Shown here: positions 58,248 to 64,000 of the stretch, piece after piece
How the letters are laid out: each line of letters opens with the position of its first letter
Position numbering within the stretch: the stretch's first letter is position 1
Assembly (NCBI GenBank): GCA_003161435.1
Contig: PMOS01000025.1
Span: forward strand, 47,013-111,012
Direction of reading: 5' to 3'
Length of the DNA: 64,000 bases
Origin: Vulcanimicrobiota bacterium
GTDB taxonomy: Bacteria > Vulcanimicrobiota > Vulcanimicrobiia > Vulcanimicrobiales > Vulcanimicrobiaceae
The notes under the pieces: model-generated
The model's input: only the letters and a program-made list of their open reading frames with translations
Databases searched by the model: none
Told to the model about the DNA's origin: nothing
Made by a program: the position numbers and the translations under genes

Positions 58248-59021
58248 GTGGCGCGGCGGCCGTACGACAACGTCTTCCTCCAATGGGTGCTCGAGGGCGG
58301 CCACGGCCCCGGCACGTCCGATGAGCTCGTGCTCAGCCGCGACGCGCGCGGAAGCGTGAACGGTCTGGCGTATTTCGGGGCGCAGCTCGTCGTCGCCGCC
58401 GACGACGAGAACACCGTCGACGCGCTGGCGGTCGAGTTGCGCAAGCACCGCGAACCGCGCAGCTTCGTCGGGCCCAAAGAAGCAGTCGACGCGCTGTGGC
58501 AATGCGTGCGCGAGTGGCATCCGCAACCCTCCATCGTGCGCGCGGTGCAACCGGTGTACGCCCTGACGCCCGAGGCGTTGCGCTACGCCGGCGCCGACGT
58601 CGGAGTGCGGCGCGCTCGGGACGAGGACGCGGCCGTGATCGCCGATCACAGCGCCCGGATGATCCTGGGCGAGCTCGGCTACGATCCGCGAGCAAATCGG
58701 CACGCCTTCACCTCGGCCGTACGCCGGGCGATCGCGCTCGGGCTGTGGTGGGTCTGGATCGTCGACGGCCGCCTGCGTTTTCAGCTGAACGTGGGCCCGC
58801 GAACCGAATCGACCGCGCAATTGCAAGGCGTCTGGACCCCGCCCGAGCAACGCCGCAACGGGTATGCCGCGCTGGCGCTCGCCGGCGTCGCGCGCCGCCT
58901 GTTCGCCACGGAGGCCAGCCTCTCGCTCTACGTCAACGACTTCAACACACCGGCGATTTCGCTGTACGAACGGCTCGGGTTTTCGCGCGTCGGCACGTTC
59001 TCGACGTTGTTGTTTCCGTGA
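58248..59021 (+). CDS. GNAT family N-acetyltransferase
   Basis: A two-lobed acetyltransferase of 257 residues. The C-terminal GNAT core is clear: RFQLNVGPRTESTAQLQGVW, TPPEQRRNGYAALALAGVA (acetyl-CoA loop) and SLYVNDFNTPAISLYERLGF. The N-terminal lobe (residues 1-110) is a degenerate GNAT-like domain. The start is uncertain: GTG 58248 is the first standard codon, but sequence resembling the family (LEPVTHATRRDAIRYV) continues upstream in frame to a CTG at 58200. The acceptor is unknown. Its stop overlaps the GTG of the next gene by 4 bases. Confidence 0.86.
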   Translation: MARRPYDNVFLQWVLEGGHGPGTSDELVLSRDARGSVNGLAYFGAQLVVAADDENTVDALAVELRKHREPRSFVGPKEAVDALWQCVREWHPQPSIVRAVQPVYALTPEALRYAGADVGVRRARDEDAAVIADHSARMILGELGYDPRANRHAFTSAVRRAIALGLWWVWIVDGRLRFQLNVGPRTESTAQLQGVWTPPEQRRNGYAALALAGVARRLFATEASLSLYVNDFNTPAISLYERLGFSRVGTFSTLLFP

Positions 59022-60097
59022 GAGACCGCCGGCAGCGCCCGCGGCGCAGCGGGCTAGCGCTCGGGCTCGACGTGCTCGCCGTTCTGCTGGCGTTCGCCGC
59101 GGCGAAGGCGGCGATCTCGCCGGGCTGGATCGAGCACGGCTATGCCAATGGCGTCTTCGCCCTGATGAACCGCGCGTTCGTGCCGCTCACCAACCTGGTG
59201 CCGTTCGCGGTCGGCGACGTCGAGCTGCTGGCCGTCGTGATCGCGCTGATCGCCTGGTGGATCCGCGCGTTGCGGCGCACACCGCGACCGCGGCGGTTGC
59301 GCGTCGCGGCCCGCCTCGTGGCGCACACGATCGGCTACGCCGCGCTCGGCATCGTGCTCTTCGAGCTGCTCTGGGGCTTCAACTACCGCCGCACGACCGT
59401 TGCTACCCGGGTGGACTTTCAAGACTCGCGCGTCACCGACGCCGCGGTCGCCGCGTTCAGCGAGCGCATCGTCGGCATCTTGAACGCCAACGTCGCGGCC
59501 GCGCACGCCGAGACGCTCGACCAGACGAAGCTCCAAGCCGCGTTCGAACCCGTCGTGCGGCGGCTCGGTGATGATTGGAACGTCGCGGTGACGCGGCCCA
59601 AGTTCACGATCCTGCAGCCGTACTACGATGCGGCCGGGATCGGCGGCCAATACTCCCCCTTCTCGTTCGAAACGCTCTTGAACGCGGATTTCTTGCCGTT
59701 CGAGGTTCCACGCGCGCTCGCCCACGAGTGGTCGCACGCCGGCGGATTCACCGACGAAGGCGACGCGAACTACATCGGTACGCTGACGTGCCTGCGCTCG
59801 AACGACCCGCTGATCCGCTATTCGGGCGCATTCTGGACCTACGGCGAGCTGCCCGAAGCGCAGCGCCGCCGGCTGCGCTTGGACCCGCGCGTGATCGCCG
59901 ACTTCGAGGCCAGCCGCGAGCGCTTCTTGCGCCACTATCAGCCCCACCTGTTCGCGATACAGTGGCGCTTCTACGACCGCTTCTTGCGCACCAACGGCGT
60001 CAAAGGCGGCGTGGCGTCGTACGGCTTTTTCCTCAAGCTGCTGGTCGGGACGCCGCTGGACGCCGAGGGTCTTCCGGTAGTACGATCCAGCAAATGA
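59018..60097 (+). CDS. DUF3810-type membrane metallopeptidase-like protein
   Basis: A 359-residue protein with three membrane helices near the N-terminus (LDVLAVLLAFAAAKAAI; VELLAVVIALIAWWI; TIGYAALGIVLFELLWGF) and a long catalytic-like domain carrying a HExxH motif (ALAHEWSHAGGFTDEGDANY) and GVASYGFFLKLLVGTPLD. FNYRR after the third helix and the HEWSH-x-x-G-x-x-x-E pattern match DUF3810. Probably a membrane-bound zinc protease; substrate unknown. The GTG overlaps the GNAT stop and its stop overlaps the HdeD-like ATG, so three genes are translated together. Confidence 0.85.
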   Translation: MRDRRQRPRRSGLALGLDVLAVLLAFAAAKAAISPGWIEHGYANGVFALMNRAFVPLTNLVPFAVGDVELLAVVIALIAWWIRALRRTPRPRRLRVAARLVAHTIGYAALGIVLFELLWGFNYRRTTVATRVDFQDSRVTDAAVAAFSERIVGILNANVAAAHAETLDQTKLQAAFEPVVRRLGDDWNVAVTRPKFTILQPYYDAAGIGGQYSPFSFETLLNADFLPFEVPRALAHEWSHAGGFTDEGDANYIGTLTCLRSNDPLIRYSGAFWTYGELPEAQRRRLRLDPRVIADFEASRERFLRHYQPHLFAIQWRFYDRFLRTNGVKGGVASYGFFLKLLVGTPLDAEGLPVVRSSK

Positions 60098-60651
60098 TCG
60101 CCCAACTCTCGTCCCACTGGTGGCTGTTCCTGATCCGCGGCATCCTCGCGCTGGTGCTCGGCATCCTCATACCGCTCTTCCCGGGGGCCGCGATCCTCAC
60201 GCTGGCGATCCTGTTCGGTGCCTACGCTCTCGTCGACGGGATCGTCGCGATCGTCGCGGCGATCCGGATGAACCATGCCGAGGGCAACTGGATCTGGATG
60301 TTGCTGGAGGGCGTGCTGGGGGTAGCCGTCGGGGCGATCACGTTCATTTTTCCGGGGCTGATGGCGCTGTGGCTGGTTTTCTTGTTCGGCGCCTGGGCGA
60401 TTCTGACCGGGATCTTGGCGATCGTAACGGCATTTCGTATTCGCCAAGCGATCGCCAACGAAATCCTGATGATCCTGTTCGGCGCGATCTCGATCGTCGC
60501 GGGGATCGCGATCTTCGTGTTCCCGCTCTACGGCGTGTTCGCGCTGGCGTGGACGATCGGCATCTATGCGATCTTGGCCGGCGTCTTCTTGATCGGATTT
60601 GCGTTCCGGCTGCGCAACATGCACGGCACGGCAGCAGGGACGCCGGCTTAG
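60094..60651 (+). CDS. HdeD/DUF308 family membrane protein
   Basis: A 185-residue, very hydrophobic protein with six membrane helices in two or three internal repeats, as in HdeD/DUF308: WWLFLIRGILALVLGILIPL, FPGAAILTLAILFGAYALVD, WMLLEGVLGVAVGAITFIF, FPGLMALWLVFLFGAWAILT and ILMILFGAISIVAGIAIF. E. coli HdeD is linked to acid resistance, but most homologues have no known role. The ATG overlaps the upstream stop by 4 bases. A long inverted repeat (60639-60687) joins its 3-prime end to that of the convergent amidohydrolase gene. Confidence 0.9.
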   Translation: MIAQLSSHWWLFLIRGILALVLGILIPLFPGAAILTLAILFGAYALVDGIVAIVAAIRMNHAEGNWIWMLLEGVLGVAVGAITFIFPGLMALWLVFLFGAWAILTGILAIVTAFRIRQAIANEILMILFGAISIVAGIAIFVFPLYGVFALAWTIGIYAILAGVFLIGFAFRLRNMHGTAAGTPA

Positions 60652-60687
60652 CGCGCCGCGGCGTCCCGTCAGCGAAAAGCCGGCGTC
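60639..60687. terminator. Inverted repeat shared by two convergent genes
   Basis: Perfect 11-bp arms (60639-60649 and 60677-60687) enclose 27 bases. The arms are in the last codons of the HdeD-like gene and of the amidohydrolase gene. It probably ends transcription in both directions. Confidence 0.5.
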
Positions 60688-61511
60688 AGACGCCGCGCGT
60701 TCTCGCTGGTGATTGCGCGCAACGTCGCATCGGTGAGGCCCAGCGCGCGCAGGCCGCGCAACTCGCCGTCGTACGCGTGCGGGATGTTCGGCCAGTCCGT
60801 GCCGTAGACGATCTGATTCGCACCGCGTTCCACGTCGGCGCGCGCGACGTCGATCCGCATCGGTGAATCCGGCGCGAACGCCATCGTGGTGTCGAGAAAC
60901 AACCGCGCGTCGCTTTGCATGAGATCGAGGTAGCGCAGCTGATCGGGCAGGCCGAAGTGCGCGACCACGATGCGCAGCGTTGGGTGCGCCTCGAGCACGC
61001 GCGCGATGCGCGCGGGGCCGTCGTTGGTGTCGTTCGACCACGGGATCGCACCGACGTGCACGAGGATGAAGCCCTCGGCGTTCGCGACGGCGTCGAGCAC
61101 GCCGGCGAGGCGGGGATCGTCGAGCCCGAAGCCCTGCACGTTCTCGTGGACCTTGAGCCCGGCGCAGCCGTCGCGCAGCGCGTCGCGCATGTCTCCGGCC
61201 GGGTCGGGGTCGCCGGCGTGGACGGTCGCCAGCGGGACGGCGCCGGGTCCCAGGTCGCGGCCCGTCTGCGCCAGCCACGCGTTGAGGTCGCGCGCCATCC
61301 CCGGCTTGTGCGCGTAGGAGCAGAAGGCAAATTTTTCCACGCCGTGCTCGCGCAAGGCGCGCGCAACCTCGGCCGGTTCGGTCGGATGCTCCAGCATCCA
61401 CGGGCTGCGCTCGGCGAACCAGCGCCGGATAGCGGCGAACAGCCGCGGCGGGTGAAGGTGCGTGTGGACGTCGATCACCGGGCGCTTGCCGCCGTCTGCA
61501 TCGACCGCCAT
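60669..61511 (-). CDS. Amidohydrolase-family (TIM-barrel) metalloenzyme
   Basis: A 280-residue hydrolase of the amidohydrolase_2 (COG2159) type. Metal motif HxH near the N-terminus in VIDVHTHLHPPRLF; then AGLKVHENVQGFGLDDPRLA, FILVHVGAIPWSN, IVVAHFGLPDQ and YGTDWPNIPHAYDGEL with the catalytic Asp. Such enzymes decarboxylate or hydrolyse aromatic or lactone substrates; which one is not clear. The ATG at 61511 (MAVDADGG) was chosen because upstream sequence is low-complexity. It converges with the HdeD-like gene. Confidence 0.88.
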   Translation of the reverse strand: MAVDADGGKRPVIDVHTHLHPPRLFAAIRRWFAERSPWMLEHPTEPAEVARALREHGVEKFAFCSYAHKPGMARDLNAWLAQTGRDLGPGAVPLATVHAGDPDPAGDMRDALRDGCAGLKVHENVQGFGLDDPRLAGVLDAVANAEGFILVHVGAIPWSNDTNDGPARIARVLEAHPTLRIVVAHFGLPDQLRYLDLMQSDARLFLDTTMAFAPDSPMRIDVARADVERGANQIVYGTDWPNIPHAYDGELRGLRALGLTDATLRAITSENARRLTPAFR

Positions 61512-61602
61512 GAGCCGTCCTCGGCCGCCTGGGTTGCGCTCAACCTTAACCATTCCGTAGGGTCGGAACGCCAGGACTCCTGGCCCAAAGGGCGCACCTC
61601 CA

Positions 61603-62484
61603 ATGGTCATGCAAACCGCTACCGCCAAGCGGCGGGTTCCCCGTTGGGCGACGCTTACGGGCCTCTCTGTCGTCCATCTCGGCGCGCTCTGCGCGTTCAT
61701 TCCGGGGACCTTTCACTGGAGCGCGCTCATCGTGCTCGCGGTGCTGTATTACACGACCGGCGCGTGGGGCATTTGCCTGGGCTACCACCGGCTGCTGACC
61801 CATCGCAGCCTCAAGGTCGCCAAGCCGATCGAGTGGGCGACGACGATCTTAGGTGTGTTGGCGCTGCAAGGCGGCCCGATCGACTGGATCTCGACGCACC
61901 GTGCGCATCACGCGCACACCGACAAAGAAGGCGACCCGCACGACATTCACAAGGGCGTGCTGTGGAGCCACATGGAGTGGTTGTACAAGCGCAACGAAGC
62001 GATGCTCTCGCCTGAAGAGCAGATGCGGCTCGCGCCCGACCTCGCGAACGATCGCTTCTACAAGTTCATGGAAGCCTCGGCCGTCTGGTGGACGGTCGGG
62101 CTGGGGATCCTGCTGTTCGCGATCGGCGGCTGGTCGTGGCTGATCTGGGGCCTGTTCGTGCGGATCGTCGTGACGTATCACATCACGTGGCTGGTCAACA
62201 GCGCGGCGCACTACAGCGGCTATCAGAGCTTCCGCACCGGCGACCGCTCGACCAACAACTGGTTCGTGGCGTTCTTGGCCTGGGGCGAAGGCTGGCACAA
62301 CAACCACCACGCGTTCCCGTTCAGCGCGCGCCATGGTCTGCGCTGGTTCGAGATCGACGCGACCTGGTGGACGATCAAGGTCCTGGCCTGGATGAAGCTC
62401 GCCAAAGACATCAAGCTCCCGACGCCGGCGATGCTGCAGCGCCTCGCCGTCCCCCCGCGCCGCATCCAGCGCGAACGCGCCTAA
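61603..62484 (+). CDS. Acyl-CoA delta-9 fatty acid desaturase
   Basis: Membrane di-iron desaturase of 293 residues. All three His boxes are present: HRLLTH, HRAHHAHTD (HxxHH) and HNNHHAFPFSARHGLRW. Four hydrophobic segments (for example WSALIVLAVLYYTTGAWGI) give the typical topology. It introduces a double bond in saturated fatty acids, probably of membrane lipids, using O2 and an electron donor. It matches the stearoyl-CoA desaturase group in length. The ATG at 61603 is in frame with a second Met two codons later. It is alone, followed 19 bases on by a methyltransferase gene. Confidence 0.93.
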   Translation: MVMQTATAKRRVPRWATLTGLSVVHLGALCAFIPGTFHWSALIVLAVLYYTTGAWGICLGYHRLLTHRSLKVAKPIEWATTILGVLALQGGPIDWISTHRAHHAHTDKEGDPHDIHKGVLWSHMEWLYKRNEAMLSPEEQMRLAPDLANDRFYKFMEASAVWWTVGLGILLFAIGGWSWLIWGLFVRIVVTYHITWLVNSAAHYSGYQSFRTGDRSTNNWFVAFLAWGEGWHNNHHAFPFSARHGLRWFEIDATWWTIKVLAWMKLAKDIKLPTPAMLQRLAVPPRRIQRERA

Positions 62485-62503
62485 CCGCGTCGCCGGTGCG
62501 GCG

Positions 62504-63265
62504 ATGGGCGACGAGCTAACCGAGCACGCGCGCAAGAACCGGGCCCATTGGGACGCGGAGAGCGACGACTACGAAGCGCACCACGCGGCTCAGCTCGAGC
62601 GCGCGCCGTGCGCGTGGGGCGTGTGGTCGATCCCGGAGTCGGAGCTCAACGTGCTCGGCGACGTGCGCGACAGAGACGTGCTCGAGTTCGGCTGCGGCGC
62701 CGCCCGCTGGTCGATCGCGCTTTCCCGACTCGGCGCGCGTTGCGTCGGGCTCGACAACTCGGCGCGCCAGTTGGAGCACGCGCGGCGGCTGATGGCCGAG
62801 GCCGGCGTCGACTTCCCGCTCGTGCACGCGAGCGCGGAATCGGTACCGCTGCCCGACGCGTCGTTCGACGTCGTCTTCTGCGACCACGGCGCGATGTCGT
62901 TCGCCGACCCGCAATTCACCGTTCCGGAAGCGGCTCGCCTATTGCGCCCGGGCGGCCTGCTCGCCTTCAGTGCCGAGACACCCCTGCATTTCATCTGCTG
63001 GGACGATGCGACCAATGCCGTCGGCGAGCAGCTACGATCGAACTATTTCGAGCGAACGAGCGCTGACGACGATGAGTCGATCGTCTTCTCGCGGCCGTAC
63101 GGCGAGTGGATCCGGCTGTTCCGCCGAAATGGATTCACCATCGAGGACCTCATCGAGCTAAGGCCGCCGGTCGACGCCGAGTCGACATACCACGAATACG
63201 TCCCGCACGACTGGGCGCGTCGATGGCCCGCAGAGCAGATTTGGCGCGTCCGCAAGACCCGCTAG
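62504..63265 (+). CDS. Class I SAM-dependent methyltransferase
   Basis: A 253-residue methyltransferase. SAM motif I is VLEFGCGAARWSIALSRLGA; then VGLDNSARQLEHARR and PLPDASFDVVFCDHGAMSFA (motif III). EAARLLRPGGLLAFSAETPL completes the core. The C-terminal third is longer than minimal and includes SIVFSRPYGEWIRLFRRNGF, as in Methyltransf_11-type proteins. It follows the desaturase gene by 19 bases and may be in the same transcript. Substrate unknown. Confidence 0.88.
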   Translation: MGDELTEHARKNRAHWDAESDDYEAHHAAQLERAPCAWGVWSIPESELNVLGDVRDRDVLEFGCGAARWSIALSRLGARCVGLDNSARQLEHARRLMAEAGVDFPLVHASAESVPLPDASFDVVFCDHGAMSFADPQFTVPEAARLLRPGGLLAFSAETPLHFICWDDATNAVGEQLRSNYFERTSADDDESIVFSRPYGEWIRLFRRNGFTIEDLIELRPPVDAESTYHEYVPHDWARRWPAEQIWRVRKTR

Positions 63266-63716
63266 TCGCTACGCCGGTACCGTGTCGAGCTTGAAGTGGG
63301 TGCCCTCCTGGTCGCCAGTTGTTCCACCAGACGTTCGACAGGTGCAGGTGTCGAGCGCTTCATCGTACCTCAGCCATTGTTCTGTCTGGAGTTCCGAGGG
63401 TCGCCCGTTTGGGGCCCGGCCCGCCACCTGAGATCGCCTCGTACTTTGCTGCCCGCATATTAGGTGCAACGCGACCGCAACGTGACTAGCGCAGATTATG
63501 GGTGACCAGATTGTGTTCCCGCCCGCGATCTCCTATTCATCGCAATTGCCCCATTAGATTGGCCGAAGGTCGCGCAGCAACGTTGCTGGCTTCACAAGAG
63601 ATCGTGTCCCAGGGCGTGGTGTATAACCCCGGCCGCCTCGTAGGATAGAGGGCGGCCACCGTGGCTCCCGGCGAAGGTTGTTTTTGCAAAGCAACTTCCC
63701 GCGAAAGGACCCCACG
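63266..63716. other. Intergenic stretch before the IS256-type transposase gene
   Basis: About 450 bases without a convincing gene. Two short minus-strand frames occur (63269-63469 and one opposite the transposase) but neither has a ribosome site or recognisable motifs. Part of this DNA (from about 63590) should be the left end of the insertion element, because base composition and the ribosome site AAAGGA (63703-63708) before the transposase belong to it. No clear terminal inverted repeat could be assigned without the other end. Confidence 0.5.
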
Positions 63717-64000
63717 ATGGCCAAGGTCAGTATGGCACTCGCGGAGCTCGTTGAGAAGGGGGCTCAGGACGAAGTCGTGCGCGAGCTCCTCGCCCACGTC
63801 GCCGAGCGTCTGATGGAGTTTGAGGTCGAGCAGCGCACGGGCGCCGAGTACGGCGAGCGAACGCCCGAGCGCAGCAACAGCCGCAACGGGTACCGCGATC
63901 GGCTCTGGGAGACACGGGTCGGCTCGGTGGACTTACGGATTCCAAAGTTGCGTCGCGGCGCGTACTTTCCGGCGTTCCTGGAGCCGCGTCGGACCGCCGA
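63590..64000 (+). mobile_element. IS256-family insertion sequence, left part
   Basis: The transposase gene and its upstream region mark the left end of an IS256-type (mutator) element. The right end and most of the transposase lie beyond the window, so the boundaries are approximate. The exact left terminus may be anywhere between about 63590 and 63640. Confidence 0.6.
63717..64000 (+). CDS. IS256-family transposase, 3-prime truncated by the window
   Basis: First 94 residues of a mutator-type DDE transposase. The visible part reads [20 protein letters not shown], then [20 protein letters not shown] and [20 protein letters not shown], which is the family N-terminal pattern (RNGYRxRxWxTRxGxxxLxIP), followed by [18 protein letters not shown]. 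The ATG at 63717 has AAAGGA upstream. The catalytic DDE residues would be beyond the end of the window, so intactness cannot be judged. Confidence 0.92.
   Translation, partial: MAKVSMALAELVEKGAQDEVVRELLAHVAERLMEFEVEQRTGAEYGERTPERSNSRNGYRDRLWETRVGSVDLRIPKLRRGAYFPAFLEPRRTA

Noticed and set aside
63269..63469. Short minus-strand frame with two Cys in CTCRTSGG
   Set aside because: No ribosome site, no family pattern and a position between a finished gene and an insertion element; could be a remnant but cannot be supported.
1..64000. tRNA, rRNA or CRISPR arrays
   Set aside because: None recognised by eye on either strand; intergenic stretches are short and lack cloverleaf or regularly spaced direct repeats. 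A covariance-model search would settle it.

Overview
The window is GC-rich bacterial chromosome (roughly two thirds G+C by eye), densely packed with genes that often overlap by 1-4 bases. It encodes aerobic respiration (an aa3-type cytochrome c oxidase with heme A and heme O synthases and a SCO copper chaperone), a TonB-receptor remnant that implies an outer membrane, ergothioneine-type histidine methylation, polyphosphate synthesis and amino-sugar use. The gene style (carboxypeptidase-regulatory-like TonB receptors, a CusF-SCO fusion, many GTG starts) reminds me of Candidatus Eremiobacterota (WPS-2). That placement is an inference and no marker gene here proves it.

Layout. 1-1.5 kb: a decayed TonB receptor, an EVE-domain gene and an intergenic patch of repeats. 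1.5-7.2 kb: ppk1, then an osmoprotectant ABC system (permease, binding protein, ATPase, second permease) split by an antisense HAD phosphatase gene. 7.2-19.2 kb: egtD, a hydrolase, a lytic transglycosylase, a frameshifted fatty-acid-hydroxylase-like gene next to a glycolipid glycosyltransferase, an M20 amidohydrolase, a ROK kinase, a YkgJ protein, a phytoene-dehydrogenase-like enzyme, and two related small secreted proteins flanking a peroxidase-related gene. 19.3-25.4 kb (minus strand): PLP-dependent ammonia-lyase, prfC carrying an interspersed-repeat insertion, a GH130 enzyme, an alanine-racemase-like protein and a PrcB-like lipoprotein. 25.5-35 kb: heme A/O synthesis, an MFS exporter, the CusF-SCO fusion and the cox operon with two very small membrane proteins. 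35-38.4 kb: an amino-sugar operon (FAD oxidoreductase, HExxH protein, GlcNAc kinase, NanE).

38.4-40.1 kb is an AT-richer hipBA toxin-antitoxin island with its own promoter, repeat operators and terminator, probably acquired. 40.1-45 kb: a hydantoinase/oxoprolinase-like protein, a Uma2-family nuclease, a methyltransferase and an M20 dipeptidase. 45-47.4 kb: a compact GntR/ABC operon that starts with a 38-residue Pro-rich peptide and ends with a 61-residue peptide, preceded by a 35-bp multi-armed palindrome. 47.4-52 kb: a GH20 hexosaminidase coupled to a transporter-PDZ fusion, then a DUF922 protease-like gene. 52-63.3 kb: a sodium:solute symporter, a class III cyclase-like protein lacking key catalytic residues, RidA, a sirtuin, an ECF sigma/anti-sigma pair, a GNAT-DUF3810-HdeD chain, an amidohydrolase, a fatty-acid desaturase and a methyltransferase. 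The window ends inside an IS256-family element.

The strongest candidates for something new are the GntR/ABC operon with its two small peptides and elaborate operator, the leaderless hipBA promoter with repeats, the catalytically degenerate cyclase, the transporter-PDZ fusion, and the interspersed repeat that has entered two coding sequences. No rRNA, tRNA or CRISPR array was seen.
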